From: Flavobacteriales bacterium
GTDB taxonomy: Bacteria > Bacteroidota > Bacteroidia > Flavobacteriales_D > Parvicellaceae
Assembly: GCA_015488785.1 (NCBI GenBank)
Contig: WFNC01000574.1
Span: 1-6,291 of the forward strand
Direction of reading: 5' to 3'
Length of the DNA: 6,291 nt
In this document: piece after piece, positions 5,424-6,291 of the stretch
Position numbering within the stretch: position 1 is the first letter of the stretch
Layout of the letters: every line of letters begins with the position of its first letter
Notes under the pieces: model-generated
Seen by the model: the letters and a program-made list of their open reading frames with translations, nothing else
Databases searched by the model: none
What the model was told of the DNA's origin: nothing
Program-made: the position numbers and the translations under genes

Positions 5424-5454
5424 TTAAGTGAATTTTATTAAAAAAATTAACGAA
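5420..5454 (+). promoter_or_regulatory. Inverted repeat TTCGTTAA...TTAACGAA, possible TetR self-operator
   Basis: TTCGTTAA (5420-5427) and TTAACGAA (5447-5454) form a perfect 8-bp inverted repeat with a 19-base spacer. The left half overlaps the presumed -7 box and the right half ends 7 bases before the start codon of the TetR-family gene. TetR regulators commonly bind inverted repeats in their own promoter, so this is a reasonable operator candidate. An RNA hairpin is the alternative: TTCGTT (5420-5425) with AACGAA (5449-5454), plus inner AATTTT (5431-5436) with AAAATT (5443-5448). Confidence 0.4.
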
Positions 5455-5461
5455 CTACAAA

Positions 5462-6043
5462 ATGTACAAAGACAAAATACAAATTATTGAAGCTGCCCTA
5501 CAGTTATTCAATCAGAAAGGAATTGACAGTACGTCTGTTAATGATATTATTTTATTTTCAAGAATAAGTAAAACCATTTTCGATGAACACTTTGAATCTA
5601 AAGATGCTTTAGTTTTTGAAATATATGCAGAAGGAAAAAAAGAAATGTACCGGTTTGTATATGGAGAGCTTTTAGACGAAGAAGATTATAAAGTTTTTAT
5701 TAAAAAAGTGTTTTATCAAGCTACAATTTGGGGCGTAAACAATCCAGATCTGTATAACTTTATGACTCAAATTCAAGTTCATCCATTGCAATGGGGCGAA
5801 GAGCATGAAATATATATAATCGTGAATGAAAGTATAATCGATAAAACAGAAAAAGCACTAGAAGCAGGAGTTATAAAAGACTTACCAATTAATTTTATTA
5901 TTCATTTTATGAGTGGAATGCAAGCTTCTTGTATTACTTATATTCATTCATTAAAAGTCATGACTCCAGAAGAGTACGAACCATTAATGGAACCAATGTT
6001 TGAAGTTTGTTGGGATGCTTTAAGAGCAACGGAAGAAATTTAA
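5462..6043 (+). CDS. TetR/AcrR-family transcriptional regulator
   Basis: A 193-residue protein of typical TetR size. Residues about 5-50 form the DNA-binding domain: helix 1 (KIQIIEAALQLFNQKG), then the turn G-x-x-S-T-S, the helix-turn-helix SVNDIILFSRISKTIF, and the closing stretch DEHFESKDAL, equivalent to the family YxYFxxKxxL. The rest (about 55-190) is the helical ligand and dimer domain, which in this family is too variable to predict an inducer. Positions usually filled by small residues in the recognition turn are less standard here (LFSRIS in place of AGVS), but the fold pattern holds. The start ATG 5462 sits in the context CTACAAAATG, without a Shine-Dalgarno. Its own promoter region carries an 8-bp inverted repeat, suggesting autoregulation. 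Targets are unknown; the adjacent upstream membrane protein gene is one candidate. I see no terminator after the stop. Confidence 0.9.
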   Translation: MYKDKIQIIEAALQLFNQKGIDSTSVNDIILFSRISKTIFDEHFESKDALVFEIYAEGKKEMYRFVYGELLDEEDYKVFIKKVFYQATIWGVNNPDLYNFMTQIQVHPLQWGEEHEIYIIVNESIIDKTEKALEAGVIKDLPINFIIHFMSGMQASCITYIHSLKVMTPEEYEPLMEPMFEVCWDALRATEEI

Positions 6044-6173
6044 ATTTAGAGTTAAAAAAACATGGAGTTCAACATTGAATTGCTTAACGCTATTAATTCT
6101 GTTTTACAGGATTGTTTTTTATGCTTATCCGCCTCTTTCCCCAAAGAAAGATAAATTGGAAATTTGTATGAAA

Positions 6174-6193
6174 TTTAAATGGCCTTTAAATGG
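6174..6193. repeat. Short direct repeat TTTAAATGG x2
   Basis: Two exact 9-bp copies (6174-6182 and 6185-6193) are separated by CC. The repeat is AT-rich and short and may be chance; no gene is associated with it. Confidence 0.35.
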
Positions 6194-6228
6194 ATATGAA
6201 TATAGAACAAAATGAAAGTTTAGAGAGA

Positions 6229-6257
6229 TTGGCTAGCTCCGCTAGGAGATCCGCCAA
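6229..6257. repeat. Nested hairpin in GC-richer edge segment
   Basis: TTGGC (6229-6233) pairs with GCCAA (6253-6257) and encloses CTCC (6237-6240) paired with GGAG (6245-6248) around GCTA. The last 63 bases of the window are about 46% G+C by my count, clearly above the surrounding AT-rich spacer. This suggests the start of a different element that continues beyond the window. Confidence 0.35.
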
Positions 6258-6291
6258 CCGAACTTAACTTTTATGCCGGTCTATGTTTATA

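Larger units (their letters stand above)
6044..6291. other. Gene-free 3' end of the window
   Basis: No convincing gene is visible. Short open frames at 6062-6154 (30 codons) and 6196-6267 (23 codons) lack any recognisable features. Features seen are a bulged hairpin with TCTTTC (6134-6139) against GAAAGA (6146-6151), a direct repeat of TTTAAATGG (6174-6182 and 6185-6193), and a nested hairpin at 6229-6257. Confidence 0.55.

Noticed and set aside
6062..6154. 30-codon frame after the TetR gene (MEFNIELLNAINSVLQ...)
   Set aside because: Short, with no recognisable motif. It contains part of a hairpin and could be chance in AT-rich DNA. There is no evidence of translation.

Overview
The window looks like chromosomal DNA from a low-GC member of the Flavobacteriaceae (Bacteroidetes). 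The grounds are the AT-rich composition, the absence of Shine-Dalgarno sequences (three genes start in the context ACAAAATG), the -7-like boxes of the TAnnTTTG type, and a mitochondrial-type aconitase of 756 residues. Every gene I can support is on the + strand.

Layout. Positions 1-154 hold the last 50 codons of a gene that looks like murF (peptidoglycan precursor ligase). Next come a small ArsC/Spx-family thioredoxin-fold protein with a CxxC motif (210-563) and a ten-helix EamA/DMT transporter (571-1446). These two are separated by only 7 bases and probably form an operon. After a 573-base gene-free stretch comes the aconitase gene (2020-4290) with a strong intrinsic terminator. A second gene-free stretch of 528 bases follows, then an unrecognised multi-pass membrane protein (4819-5322) and a TetR-family regulator (5462-6043) with a possible self-operator. 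The last 248 bases have no convincing gene and end in a GC-richer, hairpin-forming segment cut by the window edge.

The most interesting content is in the two gene-free stretches around aconitase. Each holds one copy of the same two repeat families. Family A is a structured element. Its two copies (1797-1878 on +, 4368-4509 on -) share nearly identical ends but have completely different central arms, and both arms fold into long hairpins with a single unpaired C at the same place. This is compensatory evidence for selection on structure. It may be a member of a known flavobacterial structured-RNA class such as Flavo-1, which I cannot verify here. Family B (1513-1700 and 4523-4699) is a MITE-like element of about 180 bases with GGTTCT...AGAACC ends. 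Copy 1 also has a longer imperfect terminal repeat and a near-perfect 8-bp flanking duplication. The A copies are inverted around aconitase and the B copies are direct, so the two families probably arrived independently.

The genes do not form a single pathway: cell wall (murF), redox or arsenate-like reductase plus export, the TCA cycle (aconitase), an unknown membrane protein, and regulation. I see no defence system, phage or integron. The novelty here lies in non-coding repeats around housekeeping genes.
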